Positions 29,182 to 38,446 of a DNA stretch of 64,000 bases are shown one piece after another; positions within the stretch are counted from its first letter, which is position 1; each line of letters opens with the position of its first letter. The position numbers were made by a program, and so were the translations under genes. The DNA is taken from NCBI GenBank assembly GCA_028818755.1, contig JAPPNF010000170.1, forward strand, positions 53,352-117,351. Reading direction: 5' to 3'. Source of the DNA: Deltaproteobacteria bacterium. GTDB taxonomy: Bacteria; Desulfobacterota; Binatia; UBA9968; JAJDTQ01. A model generated the notes under the pieces. It did no database searches and was not told the origin of the DNA. It was given only the letters and a program-made list of their open reading frames with translations.

Positions 29182-30303
29182 ATGTTGAAGCCTCGGCCCA
29201 TGTCCACCGCAACGCACCCAAGCGACGTTTCGGCGGCGGTTTCCTGGCAGGACGTCCTCACCAGCCTGGAAGACGCCGTCATGGTGGTGGACCTGTCACA
29301 CGCCGTCTCTTTCGTGAACCAGGCCGCGGAAACCCTTACCGGGCTCTCGGCGCGCAAGCTGCTGGCGAGGGCTTCCGACGACCTCTTCGGCGCCAACCGA
29401 TGGCTGCTGGACATGATCGACAACAGCCTCGGCCCCAACGAAAGCACCAGCCGGGCGGAGAACGAGTTCGTCAAGCCGCGGGGAAAGAACGTACCCGTGA
29501 GCGCCCTGGTGTCGCCCCTCCGGGATCCGGACGGCCGGCTCGCCGGCAGCGTGCTGCTCCTCCGCGACCGGACCTTGAGGCAGGCCATGGAGGAAGACCT
29601 GCGGCGCTCGGACCGGCTGGCTCTGCTGGGCAAGCTGGCGGCGGGCCTGGCGCACGAGATCAAGAACCCTCTGGGGGGGATCAAGGGAGCGGCCCAACTG
29701 ATCCGCGCCGAGGTGGCGCACGACGCCTCGCTGCTGGAAAACACCGACATCATGATCCGGGAGGTGGACCGGGTGAATCAGCTCCTGGACCAGCTCCTGG
29801 ACCTGGCGCGTCCCGCCGGGCTCCAGGTGGAGCCGCTGAACGTCCACGAGCTGCTGGAGCACGTCCTGGGGCTGGAGGTCCACGCGGCGACCGCCGCCAA
29901 GGTCCGCGTCCAACGTTTCTTCGACCCCAGCCTGCCGATGATCATCGGAGACCGCAGCCGGCTGATTCAGGTGTTCCTGAACCTGGTGGAGAACGCGCTC
30001 CAGGCCAAGCCCACCCGTGTCGCCGTCACCACCCGCATCGAGACGGACTTTTTTCTCCGCACCGGCCAGTCCAGCGCCACCAAGTTCGTCAGCGTGGACT
30101 TCCGGGACGACGGTTCGGGCATTGACGAGGACGACCTGCCCGACATCTTCTCGCCTTTCTTCACCAGGAAGCGCCGCGGCACCGGCCTCGGGTTGGCCAT
30201 CTGCGACCGCACCATCAAGGAGCACGGGGGCCGCCTGGGAGTGGAAAGCCAACTGGGAGAAGGATCGGTGTTCAGGGTGTCGCTGCCCGCTCAACCCGAT
30301 TAG
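29182..30303 (+). CDS. NtrB-like two-component sensor histidine kinase
   Basis: A 373-aa cytosolic kinase without membrane segments, like NtrB/GlnL. A PAS domain (about residues 20-120, LEDAVMVVDLSHAVSFVNQAAE) leads to the dimerisation domain with the phospho-accepting His in LAAGLAHEIKNPLGGIKGAA. The HATPase domain follows, with N-box NLVENALQA, FRDDGSGI, FSPFFTRKRRGTGLGLAIC and GEGSVFRV. The start may be 29182 or 29200; neither has a clear Shine-Dalgarno. It is 5 nt from its NtrC-like partner, so the pair probably senses nitrogen state or a related signal. Confidence 0.9.
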   Translation: MLKPRPMSTATHPSDVSAAVSWQDVLTSLEDAVMVVDLSHAVSFVNQAAETLTGLSARKLLARASDDLFGANRWLLDMIDNSLGPNESTSRAENEFVKPRGKNVPVSALVSPLRDPDGRLAGSVLLLRDRTLRQAMEEDLRRSDRLALLGKLAAGLAHEIKNPLGGIKGAAQLIRAEVAHDASLLENTDIMIREVDRVNQLLDQLLDLARPAGLQVEPLNVHELLEHVLGLEVHAATAAKVRVQRFFDPSLPMIIGDRSRLIQVFLNLVENALQAKPTRVAVTTRIETDFFLRTGQSSATKFVSVDFRDDGSGIDEDDLPDIFSPFFTRKRRGTGLGLAICDRTIKEHGGRLGVESQLGEGSVFRVSLPAQPD

Positions 30304-30308
30304 TTGCC

Positions 30309-31781
30309 ATGGAACAGGGCCGTATCCTGCTGGTGGAAGACGACGAGTCCCTGAGCCGCGTGCTCAGGAAGGCGCTCGAGGGCCAGGGATACTGGGTGGC
30401 GGCCACCGCGACGGGAGCGGAGGCTCGGCAAATGATGGAGGAGGCCGCTACCGCCACCAACACTTGGCCGCGCCTCGGGTTCGACGCCGTGGTGCTGGAC
30501 ATCGGCCTGCCGGATATCGAGGGGCTCGCGCTCCTGGACTTCGCCAAGGAATCCGGCCTGCAAACGCCGTTCATCGTCATGACCGCGCAGAACACCATGC
30601 GCAACGCCATCGACGCCATGAAGGCCGGCGCCTTCGACTACCTCACGAAGCCGTTCGACCTCGATGTCCTGATGGTGGTGGTGGAACGGGCGCTGGACCG
30701 GCGCCAACTGACCCGGGAACTCAGCGATCTCAAGAAGGAGGTCAAGAAACAGTACGAGCCCGGCGTCAACATGATCGGCACCAGCGCGGCCATGCAACAG
30801 GTCTTCAAGACCATCGGACAGGTGGCCGGCACCGACACCACGATCCTGATCCACGGCGAGAGCGGCACCGGCAAGGAACTGGTGGCGAAGACGATCCACT
30901 ACAACTCGCCGCGCTGGGACAAACCCTTCGTGCCCGTGAACTGCGCGGCGATTCCCAGGGACCTGCTCGAATCCGAGCTGTTCGGCCACGAGAAGGGCGC
31001 GTTCACCGGGGCGCTGGAACGGCATCTCGGGACCTTCGAGCTGGCCCAGGGCGGAACGCTTTTCCTCGACGAGATCGGCGAGCTTCCACTCGAGCTTCAG
31101 ACCAAGCTGCTGCGGGTGCTGCAGGACGGCTCGTACCGGCGGGTGGGCGGAAAGGACATGCTCCAGTCCGACGCCCGGCTGCTGGCGGCGACCAACCAGG
31201 ACCTGGAGAAGGCGGTGCACGAGAACCGTTTCCGGGACGACCTCTACTTCCGCCTGAACGTCATACCGCTCCACATCCCGCCGTTGCGGGAGCGGAGCAC
31301 CGATCTCCCTTCCCTGGTGGACTTCTTCATCGCCAAGGTCAACAGCGACATGGGCACGCAGGTGTCGGGGGTTTCGCCGGACGCGTTGAAGGAGCTTCAG
31401 CAATACGACTGGCCCGGCAACGTGCGCGAGCTGGAGAACGTGATCATCCGCGCGGCGGTGCTGTCGCCGGGACCGATCCTGTCGTCGAGGGACTTCGCCC
31501 TGTCGAGCGCGCCCGAGCCGGCGTCCAATGACTACGACAGCCTGTCGCTGGAGGAGATCATCCGCGGCAAGCTCGCGGACTACTTCCGGCGCACTCGCGG
31601 CGTCCAGGTGGAGAACCTCTATTCCGTGGTCATGGCGCGGGTGGAGCGGCCCCTCATCGAGCTGACCCTGCAGGCTACCCGGGGCAACCAGATACGCGCC
31701 GCCCAGCTCCTCGGCATCAACCGCAACACCCTGCGGAAGAAGATTACGGACCACAAGATCACCGTGAAGCGGGAGCCATGA
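30309..31781 (+). CDS. NtrC-family sigma-54-dependent response regulator
   Basis: A 490-aa activator. The receiver domain (1-125) has the acidic pair VEDD, phospho-acceptor Asp in VVLDIGLPD, and the KPF lysine. The AAA+ domain (about 155-395) has Walker [12 protein letters not shown], the sigma-54-contacting loop [15 protein letters not shown], Walker [12 protein letters not shown], and [12 protein letters not shown] Fis-type HTH ([19 protein letters not shown]) ends it. It should activate sigma-54 promoters when phosphorylated by the upstream kinase. Its stop overlaps the thiE start by 4 nt. Confidence 0.94.
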   Translation: MEQGRILLVEDDESLSRVLRKALEGQGYWVAATATGAEARQMMEEAATATNTWPRLGFDAVVLDIGLPDIEGLALLDFAKESGLQTPFIVMTAQNTMRNAIDAMKAGAFDYLTKPFDLDVLMVVVERALDRRQLTRELSDLKKEVKKQYEPGVNMIGTSAAMQQVFKTIGQVAGTDTTILIHGESGTGKELVAKTIHYNSPRWDKPFVPVNCAAIPRDLLESELFGHEKGAFTGALERHLGTFELAQGGTLFLDEIGELPLELQTKLLRVLQDGSYRRVGGKDMLQSDARLLAATNQDLEKAVHENRFRDDLYFRLNVIPLHIPPLRERSTDLPSLVDFFIAKVNSDMGTQVSGVSPDALKELQQYDWPGNVRELENVIIRAAVLSPGPILSSRDFALSSAPEPASNDYDSLSLEEIIRGKLADYFRRTRGVQVENLYSVVMARVERPLIELTLQATRGNQIRAAQLLGINRNTLRKKITDHKITVKREP

Positions 31782-32407
31782 GCGTTCTTCCGTCGAGACT
31801 CTACGCCATCCTGGACCCCGACCAGACCGGCGACCGTCCGTTCGCGCCGGTCCTCGACGCCATGCTCGCCGGGGGCGTCTCGGTGCTCCAGTTGAGAGTG
31901 AAGGAACGGCCGGCGGACGAGTTCCTGCGGCTGGCCCTGACCGCCCGCGAACGCACCTCCCGCGCCGGTTGCCTCTTCATCGTCAACGACCGGGTGGACA
32001 TCGCCCTTGCCGCCGGCGCCGACGGCGTGCACCTGGGACAGGAAGACCTGCCGCTGGAAGCGGCGCGGCCGCTGGTGGGGGAAAGGCTCATCGGCGTCTC
32101 GACCCACAGCGTGGAGCAGGCCGAGGAGGCGGAACGAAACGGCGCCGACTACATCGGCTTCGGGCCCATGTTTCCCACCCGCACCAAGGAGACCGGCTAC
32201 GAGACCCGCGGCCTCGCGATGCTGGCGTCCGTGCGGCGGCGGGTGAGCCTGCCCATCGTCGCCATCGGCGGCATCACCGCCGGAAACGTCGCGCAGACGT
32301 GGAGCAGCGGCGCGGACGCCGCCGCCATGATCAGCTACCTGACCCGCGGCGGCGACGTCGCCGCGCGGGTGAAGGAGATTCTAGCCATACGACAAGAGCA
32401 GGGTTAG
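31778..32407 (+). CDS. thiE: Thiamine-phosphate synthase
   Basis: A 209-aa TIM-barrel enzyme that joins HMP-PP and thiazole phosphate. Signatures are LQLRVKERPADEFLRLA, FIVNDRVDIALAAGADGVHLGQEDLP, IGVSTHS, DYIGFGPMFPTRTK and IVAIGGITAGN. The ATGA overlap with the NtrC-like gene is unusual company for a thiamine gene and implies shared transcription. No other thiamine gene is in the window. Confidence 0.93.
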   Translation: MSVLPSRLYAILDPDQTGDRPFAPVLDAMLAGGVSVLQLRVKERPADEFLRLALTARERTSRAGCLFIVNDRVDIALAAGADGVHLGQEDLPLEAARPLVGERLIGVSTHSVEQAEEAERNGADYIGFGPMFPTRTKETGYETRGLAMLASVRRRVSLPIVAIGGITAGNVAQTWSSGADAAAMISYLTRGGDVAARVKEILAIRQEQG

Positions 32408-32414
32408 CCGCGCG

Positions 32415-32531
32415 CCCTCACCCGGCCTTTGGCCACCCTCTCCCAGAGGGAGAGGGGCTTGTGCCGCTCGTTTCCCCTTCGAATCGCAGCCTCCGACACC
32501 CTCTCCCCCTGGGAGAGGGTCGGGGTGAGGG
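32415..32531. repeat. Family B, copies 3 and 4 as an inverted pair
   Basis: Copy 3 (32415-32457) reads CCCTCACCC...CCCTCTCCC-AGA-GGGAGAGGGG. Copy 4 (32498-32531) is in reverse orientation and ends GGGGTGAGGG. The pair lies between the convergent thiE and dnaB genes and could act as a bidirectional terminator-like stem, though no T-runs follow. Confidence 0.8.
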
Positions 32532-32542
32532 CCACACGCCAA

Positions 32543-33913
32543 CTACGACTGTTCCGCGTCCGAGTAGCCTTCGTCGTCGCGCCCGGAGTAGTCCTCGAAG
32601 CGGGTGTATTCCTTCAGGAAAGTCAGCTTGAGAGTGTCCACCGGGCCGTTGCGCTGCTTGGCGATGATGATCTCGGCCAAGCCGGGGTTCTTGGTGGCGT
32701 CGTAGGCCTCGTCGCGGTAGACGAACATGATCACGTCGGCGTCCTGCTCGATGGCGCCGGACTCCCTGAGATCCGCCATCACGGGATGCTTGTCGCCGCG
32801 TTCCTCCACCCGCCGGTTGAGCTGCGACAGCGCCACCACCGGAACCTGCAGCTCCTTGGCCAGGGCCTTGAGGGAACGCGATATCTCCGAGATCTCCTGC
32901 TCGCGGTTGGGCGAGTCGCGGTGCGCGCGCATGAGCTGCAGGTAGTCGACAACCACGAGGCCGATCTTGCGGCTTCGGTCGCGCACCAGCCGCCGGGTCT
33001 TGGCGCGAACCTCCAGCACCGTCACCGCCGGGGTATCGTCGATGTAGACCGGCGCGTCTCCCAGCCGCCCGGCCGCCTTCACCAGCGCGGGGAACTCGGT
33101 GTCCCTGAGGTAACCGGTGCGGAGCCTGGAGTGGTCCACCCGCGCTTCGGAGCAGAGCATCCGGAGAACGAGCTGCTCCATCGCCATCTCGAGGGAGAAG
33201 ACGGCCACGCCGATGCCCCGCAATGCCGCGTTCACGGCGATGTTGAGGGCGAACGCGGTCTTCCCCATGCCCGGACGGCCGGCGACGATCAGCAGGTCCG
33301 AGGGCTGGAACCCCGCGGTGAGCCGGTCGAGGTCGCGATAGCCCGTGGCCACGCCGGTGACCATCTCCTTGCGCTGGTAGAGCTCGTCGACCTTCCTGAT
33401 GGTCTCGGTCATGACGTCGCCGACCCGGACGAAGGACGAGCTGATGCGCTTTTCCGCGATGTCGAAGATGGCCTGCTCCGCGTCGTCGAGGAAGTCGTCG
33501 ACGTCGCCGCGTTCCTCCAGACCGCGGGAGGCGATGTCGGTGGATGCACGAATCAGGTGGCGGAGGATCGCCTTCTCGCGCACGATGCGCGCGTAGTAGG
33601 CGATGTTGGCGGCTGTGGGGACCTGGCTCGCGAGCTCCGCGAGATAGGCGGAGCCGCCCACCGCTTCGAGGTCGCCGTTGGCCTTGAGCTGGTCGCTCAG
33701 GGTGATGAGGTCCACCGGCTCGTTGCGGTCCCAGAGATCCACCATGGCGCGGAAAATCTTGCGGTGCGACTCCCGGTAGAGATCCTCGGCGTTGACCAGC
33801 TCCAGCACCGTGTTGATGGCCTCGTTCTCGAGCAGCACGCCGCCGAGAATGGAAGCCTCGGCCTCCAGGTTCTGGGGTGGGAGCTTGTGTAGGCTTCCCG
33901 TCACGTCCGCCAT
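32543..33913 (-). CDS. dnaB: Replicative DNA helicase DnaB
   Basis: A 456-aa hexameric 5'-3' helicase. The N-terminal domain begins LPPQNLEAEASILGGVLLEN. The RecA-like motor has Walker A VAGRPGMGKTAFALN, the FSLEMAMEQLVLRM segment, VVDYLQLM (Walker B) and LSQLNRRVEERGDK, then IEQDADVIMFVYRDE. Length is normal. It is 3 nt downstream of queF. Confidence 0.97.
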   Translation of the reverse strand: MADVTGSLHKLPPQNLEAEASILGGVLLENEAINTVLELVNAEDLYRESHRKIFRAMVDLWDRNEPVDLITLSDQLKANGDLEAVGGSAYLAELASQVPTAANIAYYARIVREKAILRHLIRASTDIASRGLEERGDVDDFLDDAEQAIFDIAEKRISSSFVRVGDVMTETIRKVDELYQRKEMVTGVATGYRDLDRLTAGFQPSDLLIVAGRPGMGKTAFALNIAVNAALRGIGVAVFSLEMAMEQLVLRMLCSEARVDHSRLRTGYLRDTEFPALVKAAGRLGDAPVYIDDTPAVTVLEVRAKTRRLVRDRSRKIGLVVVDYLQLMRAHRDSPNREQEISEISRSLKALAKELQVPVVALSQLNRRVEERGDKHPVMADLRESGAIEQDADVIMFVYRDEAYDATKNPGLAEIIIAKQRNGPVDTLKLTFLKEYTRFEDYSGRDDEGYSDAEQS

Positions 33914-33916
33914 GGG

Positions 33917-34306
33917 TCACTCCCCGCCGGGTCCTCGCCCGGGGTCCCCCGGCGCCGTTCCGTGTTCCGCGGTCACCACCGTGTGGATGCCGCCTCGCAC
34001 GTTGAAGTCGCCGGTGACGCTCATGTACTTGGGCGAACAGGCGGCCACCAGGTCGTCGAGGATGCGGTTCACCACGTCTTCGTGAAAAGCGCCCTCTTCG
34101 CGGAACGACCACAGATAGAGCTTGAGCGACAGCAGCTCGATGCAGCGCGGACCGGGAACGTAGCGGATGCGAATAGTGGCGAAGTCCGGCTGCCCGGTCT
34201 TGGGGCACACGCAGGTGAACTCCGGACACTCCATGGCCACCTCGTAGTCCCGGTCCTCACGCGGGTTGGCTATGGTTTCTATCTGCTTGCTGGGTTGCGT
34301 TGGCAC
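33917..34306 (-). CDS. queF: NADPH-dependent 7-cyano-7-deazaguanine reductase
   Basis: A 129-aa type I QueF, which reduces preQ0 to preQ1 for queuosine in tRNA. The catalytic Cys and Asp lie in [17 protein letters not shown], and the QueF motif is [20 protein letters not shown]. The short form has the T-fold domain only. No other queuosine gene is near; it is coupled to dnaB. Confidence 0.94.
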   Translation of the reverse strand: MPTQPSKQIETIANPREDRDYEVAMECPEFTCVCPKTGQPDFATIRIRYVPGPRCIELLSLKLYLWSFREEGAFHEDVVNRILDDLVAACSPKYMSVTGDFNVRGGIHTVVTAEHGTAPGDPGRGPGGE

Positions 34307-34381
34307 GGTGCCCCGCCTTTCATCCGCGGCGTGTCGACCGGTTCTCGGCGCGGACGCTCAGGCCCCGCTCGATCCGGACGC

Positions 34382-34402
34382 GGGCGGGTTCAGAACCCGC
34401 CC
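34382..34402. repeat. Palindrome family A, copy 7
   Basis: GGGCGGGTT and AACCCGCCC arms around CAG, followed by CTAC, in the divergent space between queF and the small plus-strand gene. Confidence 0.85.
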
Positions 34403-34461
34403 CTACATCCGTTCCACCCTCCGCCTTGACTTGGCCCCGCCCGGACGCAAGACTCACGCCC

Positions 34462-34710
34462 ATGAAACTCGACATCCACGTTCCTTCCATCGACGGCGTC
34501 GTCAGGGTCGAGATACGATCGGTCGAGGAAAACGGCTCCTGGGCCGCCTACCCCGTCCTCATCGGCGGCGCCGCGCTGGACGATGCCTGCCTCGTGCTTG
34601 CGCGCTCGGGCATGCCGCTTCGTTTCAGCGGCGAGAGCGCCGCCACGGCCGAAACCACGGCCAAAGAGTACGTCCAGGCCCACTACCGGGTCCAGCGCAT
34701 GATCTGGTGA
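34462..34710 (+). CDS. Small hypothetical protein
   Basis: An 82-aa acidic protein starting MKLDIHVPSIDGVVRVEIRS. It has alternating beta-strand and helix character, no signal peptide, no cysteine pair and no family I recognise. Codon use resembles the neighbours. It stands alone between divergent queF and convergent agmatine deiminase. Confidence 0.6.
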   Translation: MKLDIHVPSIDGVVRVEIRSVEENGSWAAYPVLIGGAALDDACLVLARSGMPLRFSGESAATAETTAKEYVQAHYRVQRMIW

Positions 34711-34781
34711 AAGCCGCGCCGAAGGCCCCGCCCGACGACACGCGCCATGACACAGGACACTAGAAACACGCGGGCGGCGTG

Positions 34782-35840
34782 TCAAGTCGCGGGCTGTTGC
34801 TGGGTCACGCAGTGGATTCCGCCGAGGCCGAGGATCAGCGCGCGCGCGTCGATGCCCGCCACCCGTCGGCCCGGGAAGAGCCCTGCCAGCGTGTCCAGCG
34901 CGACACCGTCCTTCGGGCCGCCGTAGAGCGGCACCAGCACCACGCCGTTGGCGATGTAGAAATTGGCGTAGCTCGCCGGCAGTCGCGATCCTCCGGCCGT
35001 CAACGGATCAGGCTGCGGCAGCGGAACGACGTTCAAACGCCGCCCCCCCGCATCGGCGGCTGACTCGATGCAGCGGTAGTTTTCCTGAAGGGCGCGATGG
35101 TTCTCGTCTAGCGGATCCTCCTCGACCACGCACACGACGGTCTCCGTGTCGACGAAGCGCGCGAGGTTGTCGATGTGCCCGTCGGTATCGTCCCCCGCCA
35201 TGCCCGCCGGCAGCCAGACGATGCGCCGGAGCCCCAGCGCCGATCGCAGCAGCGCTTCGATATCCTCCCTGCCGCGGCCGCGGTTACGGTTGGGATTGAG
35301 CAGACACTGCTCGGTTACAAGACAGCAACCTGCGCCGTTGACCTCGATGGAGCCCCCTTCCAGAACGATCTCGGGCGAGAACGCCGGCAGGGCCAGGGAC
35401 TCGTTGATTCGTAGCGGCACGGCGTCGTCCGCCACGTAGTCGGGGTACTTCAGTCCCCAGGCGTTGAACCGCCAGTTGACGAAGGCCAATGCCGCCGAGA
35501 GTTCCGCGCGGGTGATGAAGGTCGGCCCGTAGTCCCGTATCCACACGTCGACGGTCGGAATGCGGTGGAAGACCACGCGGCCCGCGTCGACTCCGCCTTG
35601 CCGGAGGCGCGCCGCCGCCGCGGCCTCGGAGGATGCGTCGTTGACCAGGAGGTTGACGGTCTCGCCCGCGACCAGCGCACGGATCATCTCCGACCAAGTC
35701 CCCCGCACCCGCTCCAGATCGGCCGGCCAGGTGTCGAGGTTGTGCGGCCATGCAAGCCACGTGGCGGCGTGAGGCTCCCACTCCGCCGGCATGCGATAGC
35801 CCGCGCCCCGCGGATCCGCCAACCGGACATCCCGTCCCAC
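34782..35840 (-). CDS. aguA: Agmatine deiminase (peptidyl-arginine deiminase family)
   Basis: A 352-aa guanidino-group-modifying enzyme converting agmatine to N-carbamoylputrescine and ammonia. Visible active-site segments are DVWIRDYGPTF, EGGSIEVNGAG, DDTDGHIDNLARF and the catalytic Cys in LGLGGIHCVTQQ close to the C-terminus. MPAEWEPHAATWLAWPHN is the usual N-terminus; a start at that internal Met is possible. It lies 3 nt downstream of the carbamoylputrescine amidase gene, completing the agmatine route to putrescine. Confidence 0.93.
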   Translation of the reverse strand: MGRDVRLADPRGAGYRMPAEWEPHAATWLAWPHNLDTWPADLERVRGTWSEMIRALVAGETVNLLVNDASSEAAAAARLRQGGVDAGRVVFHRIPTVDVWIRDYGPTFITRAELSAALAFVNWRFNAWGLKYPDYVADDAVPLRINESLALPAFSPEIVLEGGSIEVNGAGCCLVTEQCLLNPNRNRGRGREDIEALLRSALGLRRIVWLPAGMAGDDTDGHIDNLARFVDTETVVCVVEEDPLDENHRALQENYRCIESAADAGGRRLNVVPLPQPDPLTAGGSRLPASYANFYIANGVVLVPLYGGPKDGVALDTLAGLFPGRRVAGIDARALILGLGGIHCVTQQQPAT

Positions 35841-35843
35841 GGG

Positions 35844-36713
35844 TCAATCCAGCAAGTGCTTGGTGAGGCCGCCGTAGGCGTCGATGCGCCGGTCCCGCAG
35901 GAACGGCCAGTTCTGCCGGGATTCGGCGATGGCTCGGAGATCGCAGTCCACCAGCAAGGTCTCGGGCTTGTTGGTCCCGGCCTGGGCCAGGACCCGGCCG
36001 GCGGGATCCGCGGCGAAGGAGCTGCCCCAGAAGGTGATCTTCCCCTCGCGTCCCACCCGGTTGACGGCGGCCACGTAGACGCCGTTGGTCACCGCGTGAG
36101 ACCGCTGTACCAACTCCCAGGCCTCGCGCTGGGTCCGGCGGTCGGCCCGGGTCTCGCCGGCGCCCCAGCCGATGGCGGTGGGATAGAAGATGATCTCGGC
36201 TCCGCCCAGGGACGCCAGCCGCGCCGCTTCCGGGAACCACTGGTCCCAGCATATGAGCACGGCGACTCGCGCATGGCGGGTCTGGAACGTACGGAAACCC
36301 AGGTCGCCGGGAGTGAAGTAGAATTTCTCGTAGAAGCCCGGATCGTCCGGTATGTGCATCTTGCGGTACCGGCCCACGATCTCCCCGTCCGCGTCGATGA
36401 CCAGGGCGGTGTTGTGGTAGACGCCGGGCGCGCGGGCCTCGAACACCGAAGCCACGATCACCACCTCCAACTCCCGCGCCAGGGGACACAGCCGCTCGGT
36501 GGTGGGGCCGGGAACGGGTTCGGCCAGGGAAAAGGCCGCCGTGTCCTCGGCTTGCGGAAAATACCGGGAGCGGAACAGTTCCTGGACGCAGACGATCCGT
36601 GCGCCTCCGTCGGCGGCCAGGCGGATGCGCCGGGCGGCGGCGGCCAAGTTGCGGTCCGGGTCTGCGACCGCCCGTGACTGGATCAACCCCAGGGTCACGC
36701 GGTTTTGGGTCAT
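35844..36713 (-). CDS. aguB: N-carbamoylputrescine amidase (nitrilase family)
   Basis: A 289-aa carbon-nitrogen hydrolase giving putrescine, CO2 and ammonia. The Glu-Lys-Cys triad is visible in VCVQELFRSRYF, GRYRKMHIPDDPGF and VLICWDQWFPEAAR. The FYEKFYFTPGD and FYPTAIGW segments are typical of AguB. I start at the ATG at 36713 (MTQNRVTLGL); the 56 extra residues of the open frame upstream have no family similarity and run through a MITE-like element. Confidence 0.92.
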   Translation of the reverse strand: MTQNRVTLGLIQSRAVADPDRNLAAAARRIRLAADGGARIVCVQELFRSRYFPQAEDTAAFSLAEPVPGPTTERLCPLARELEVVIVASVFEARAPGVYHNTALVIDADGEIVGRYRKMHIPDDPGFYEKFYFTPGDLGFRTFQTRHARVAVLICWDQWFPEAARLASLGGAEIIFYPTAIGWGAGETRADRRTQREAWELVQRSHAVTNGVYVAAVNRVGREGKITFWGSSFAADPAGRVLAQAGTNKPETLLVDCDLRAIAESRQNWPFLRDRRIDAYGGLTKHLLD

Positions 36714-36793
36714 GGGTTCATTCGCGCGGGGCGGAGGAATCGGTTGGCAGGCAAACGCCGGCCGCGGAAAGGTCGGCGGTCCGCCGCGCGTCC

Positions 36794-36956
36794 TAGGAGC
36801 CTGTCCGAGTAATACGTCGGCGAATCTGCTTGTCCTTCTTGCCGTCGGCTGCGTTGCTCCTCCTTGCGTGGGGGTAGCCACTGCTCGTCGTCGCGCCTTG
36901 CCGACAACAAGAATTCCTGCGCATCTTCACCAACGTATTACTCGGACAGGCTCCTA
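36794..36956. mobile_element. 163-bp MITE-like element with 24-bp perfect inverted ends
   Basis: The ends (36794-36817 and 36933-36956) are exact reverse complements beginning TAGGAGCCTGTCCGAGTAAT. The inner sequence continues as an imperfect palindrome (CTTGCCGTCGGC against GTTGTCGGCAAG). No coding capacity. It lies between gltA and aguB. Its last three bases (CTA on plus) are the TAG stop codon of gltA. Solo end fragments occur at 18123 and 28485, and part of its body at 49211. This is a non-autonomous element or large REP-type repeat; no target-site duplication is evident. Confidence 0.75.
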
Positions 36957-38249
36957 TGCCGCCTGCCGGCGGTTCATGGGCACGTAGTCGCGGACGTCCG
37001 AGCCGAGGTAGAGCTGGCGCGGCCGGGCGAGCTTCTGCTCGGGGTCCTCCAGCATCTCTATCCATTGGGCGAGCCAGCCGGAGGTCCGGGCGATGGCGAA
37101 CAGCACGGGGAACATGCTCACGGGCAGTCCCATGGACTGGTAGATCAGCCCGGAGTAGAAGTCGACGTTCGGGTAGAGCTTCCGCTGGATGAAGTAGTCG
37201 TCCTCCAGGGCGATGCGCTCGAGCTCCAGGGCGATGTCCAGCAACGGATTGCGCCCGGTCACCTCGAACACCTGGTCCGCGATCCTCTTGATGACCTTGG
37301 CCCGGGGGTCGTAGTTCTTGTAGACGCGGTGCCCGAAGCCCATGAGGCGCCCTTCGCCCGCCTTCACCCCCTTTATGAAGGCCGGAACCTTGTCCGTGGA
37401 GCCGATCTCCGCCAGCATCCGCAGCACCATCTCGTTGGCGCCGCCGTGAAGCGGCCCGTAGAGCGCGGCGGCGGCGCCGGCCAAGGCGGAGTAGGGATCG
37501 GTCTGGGAGCTGCCGACGCTGCGCATGGCGTTGGTGCTGCAGTTCTGTTCGTGGTCGGCGTGGAGGATGAAGAGCACGTCCAGCGCCTTCTCCAGCACCG
37601 GATCCGGCGTATACTTCAGCTCGGTCATCTTGTACAGCATGTTGAGGAAATTGCCGGTGTAGCTGAGATCGTTGTCGGGGTAGGCGTAGGGCAGTCCTAT
37701 GGCGTGGCGGTAGACGAAGGCCGCCACGGTGGGAATCTTGCCCATCAGGCGAAAGACCTGCTTGCGCTGGGACTCCGGGTCGAAGATGTTCTTGGAGTCG
37801 GGATAGAAGGTCGACAGCGCCGCGATGGAGCTCACCAGCGTTCCCATGGGGTGGGCGTCGTACTTGAAGCCGTCGATGAACTTCTTGATGTTCTCGTGGA
37901 GCAGCGTGTGGTGGTTGATGTTCCAGCTCCAGTCTTCCAGCTCCGCCGCCGTGGGCAGTTCGCCGTGGAAGATCAGGTAGGTGGTCTCCAGGTAGGTGCT
38001 CTCCTCCGCCAACTGCTCGATGGGGTAGCCGCGGTAGCGCAGAATGCCCACGTCGCCGTCGATGTAGGTGATGCGGCTGTGGCACGATGCCGTGTTCAGG
38101 AAGCCCGGGTCATAGCTCATCAGGCCGAAATCGCCCTCGGAAGCCTTGATCTGGCGAAGGTGGGAAGCATTGATGGCGCCGTTCTCGATGGGGATCTCGT
38201 AGGACGTCCCCGTCCGGTTATCCGTCACCGTTAAAGTGTCTGCCGTCAT
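36954..38249 (-). CDS. gltA: Citrate synthase
   Basis: A 431-aa type II citrate synthase joining oxaloacetate and acetyl-CoA. The N-terminal beta-rich part begins MTADTLTVTDNRTGTSYEIP; catalytic regions include FMLHADHE-like ILHADHEQNCSTNAMRSVGSS, GPLHGGANEMVLRML, MGFGHRVYKNYDPRAKVIK and the terminal YLGSDVRDYVPMNRRQAA. The TAG stop is the first codon of the MITE-like inverted repeat, so the last residues may have been set by its insertion. The start at 38249 gives the usual N-terminus. Confidence 0.95.
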   Translation of the reverse strand: MTADTLTVTDNRTGTSYEIPIENGAINASHLRQIKASEGDFGLMSYDPGFLNTASCHSRITYIDGDVGILRYRGYPIEQLAEESTYLETTYLIFHGELPTAAELEDWSWNINHHTLLHENIKKFIDGFKYDAHPMGTLVSSIAALSTFYPDSKNIFDPESQRKQVFRLMGKIPTVAAFVYRHAIGLPYAYPDNDLSYTGNFLNMLYKMTELKYTPDPVLEKALDVLFILHADHEQNCSTNAMRSVGSSQTDPYSALAGAAAALYGPLHGGANEMVLRMLAEIGSTDKVPAFIKGVKAGEGRLMGFGHRVYKNYDPRAKVIKRIADQVFEVTGRNPLLDIALELERIALEDDYFIQRKLYPNVDFYSGLIYQSMGLPVSMFPVLFAIARTSGWLAQWIEMLEDPEQKLARPRQLYLGSDVRDYVPMNRRQAA

Positions 38250-38286
38250 ACCTCGTTCCTCTCCATTCACGATTTCGAAAGTAGCA

Positions 38287-38315
38287 CTCTTAGACTATCC
38301 CCGGTGAGGGGTCAA
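38287..38315 (-). promoter_or_regulatory. Candidate gltA promoter
   Basis: On the minus strand TTGACC (38310-38315), a 17-nt spacer and TAAGAG (38287-38292) lie about 40 nt before the gltA start. The remaining space up to 38446 shows nothing further. Confidence 0.45.
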
Positions 38316-38446
38316 GCCATATCGGGAGGCCATTCCGCTTGACATTTTGGGCGGAGTTCGTTCCAGGAAACGGCCCCTGGAAGGGGTTTTTGGAGGGATT
38401 CCGGCACCGAATCGCGGGCGTCGGCGGGACCCCTCGGGGATCGGAC

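Noticed and set aside
32415-32531. CRISPR-like array from repeated GC-rich units
   Set aside because: Only two units in opposite orientation, with no regular spacers and no cas genes; it is a dispersed repeat pair.
36714-36881. 56-residue N-terminal extension of the carbamoylputrescine amidase
   Set aside because: It runs through the MITE-like element and has no nitrilase similarity; MTQNRVTLGL at 36713 is the family start.
38338-38366. Plus-strand promoter with TTGACA at about 38338
   Set aside because: No acceptable -10 at the right distance and no plus-strand gene downstream.
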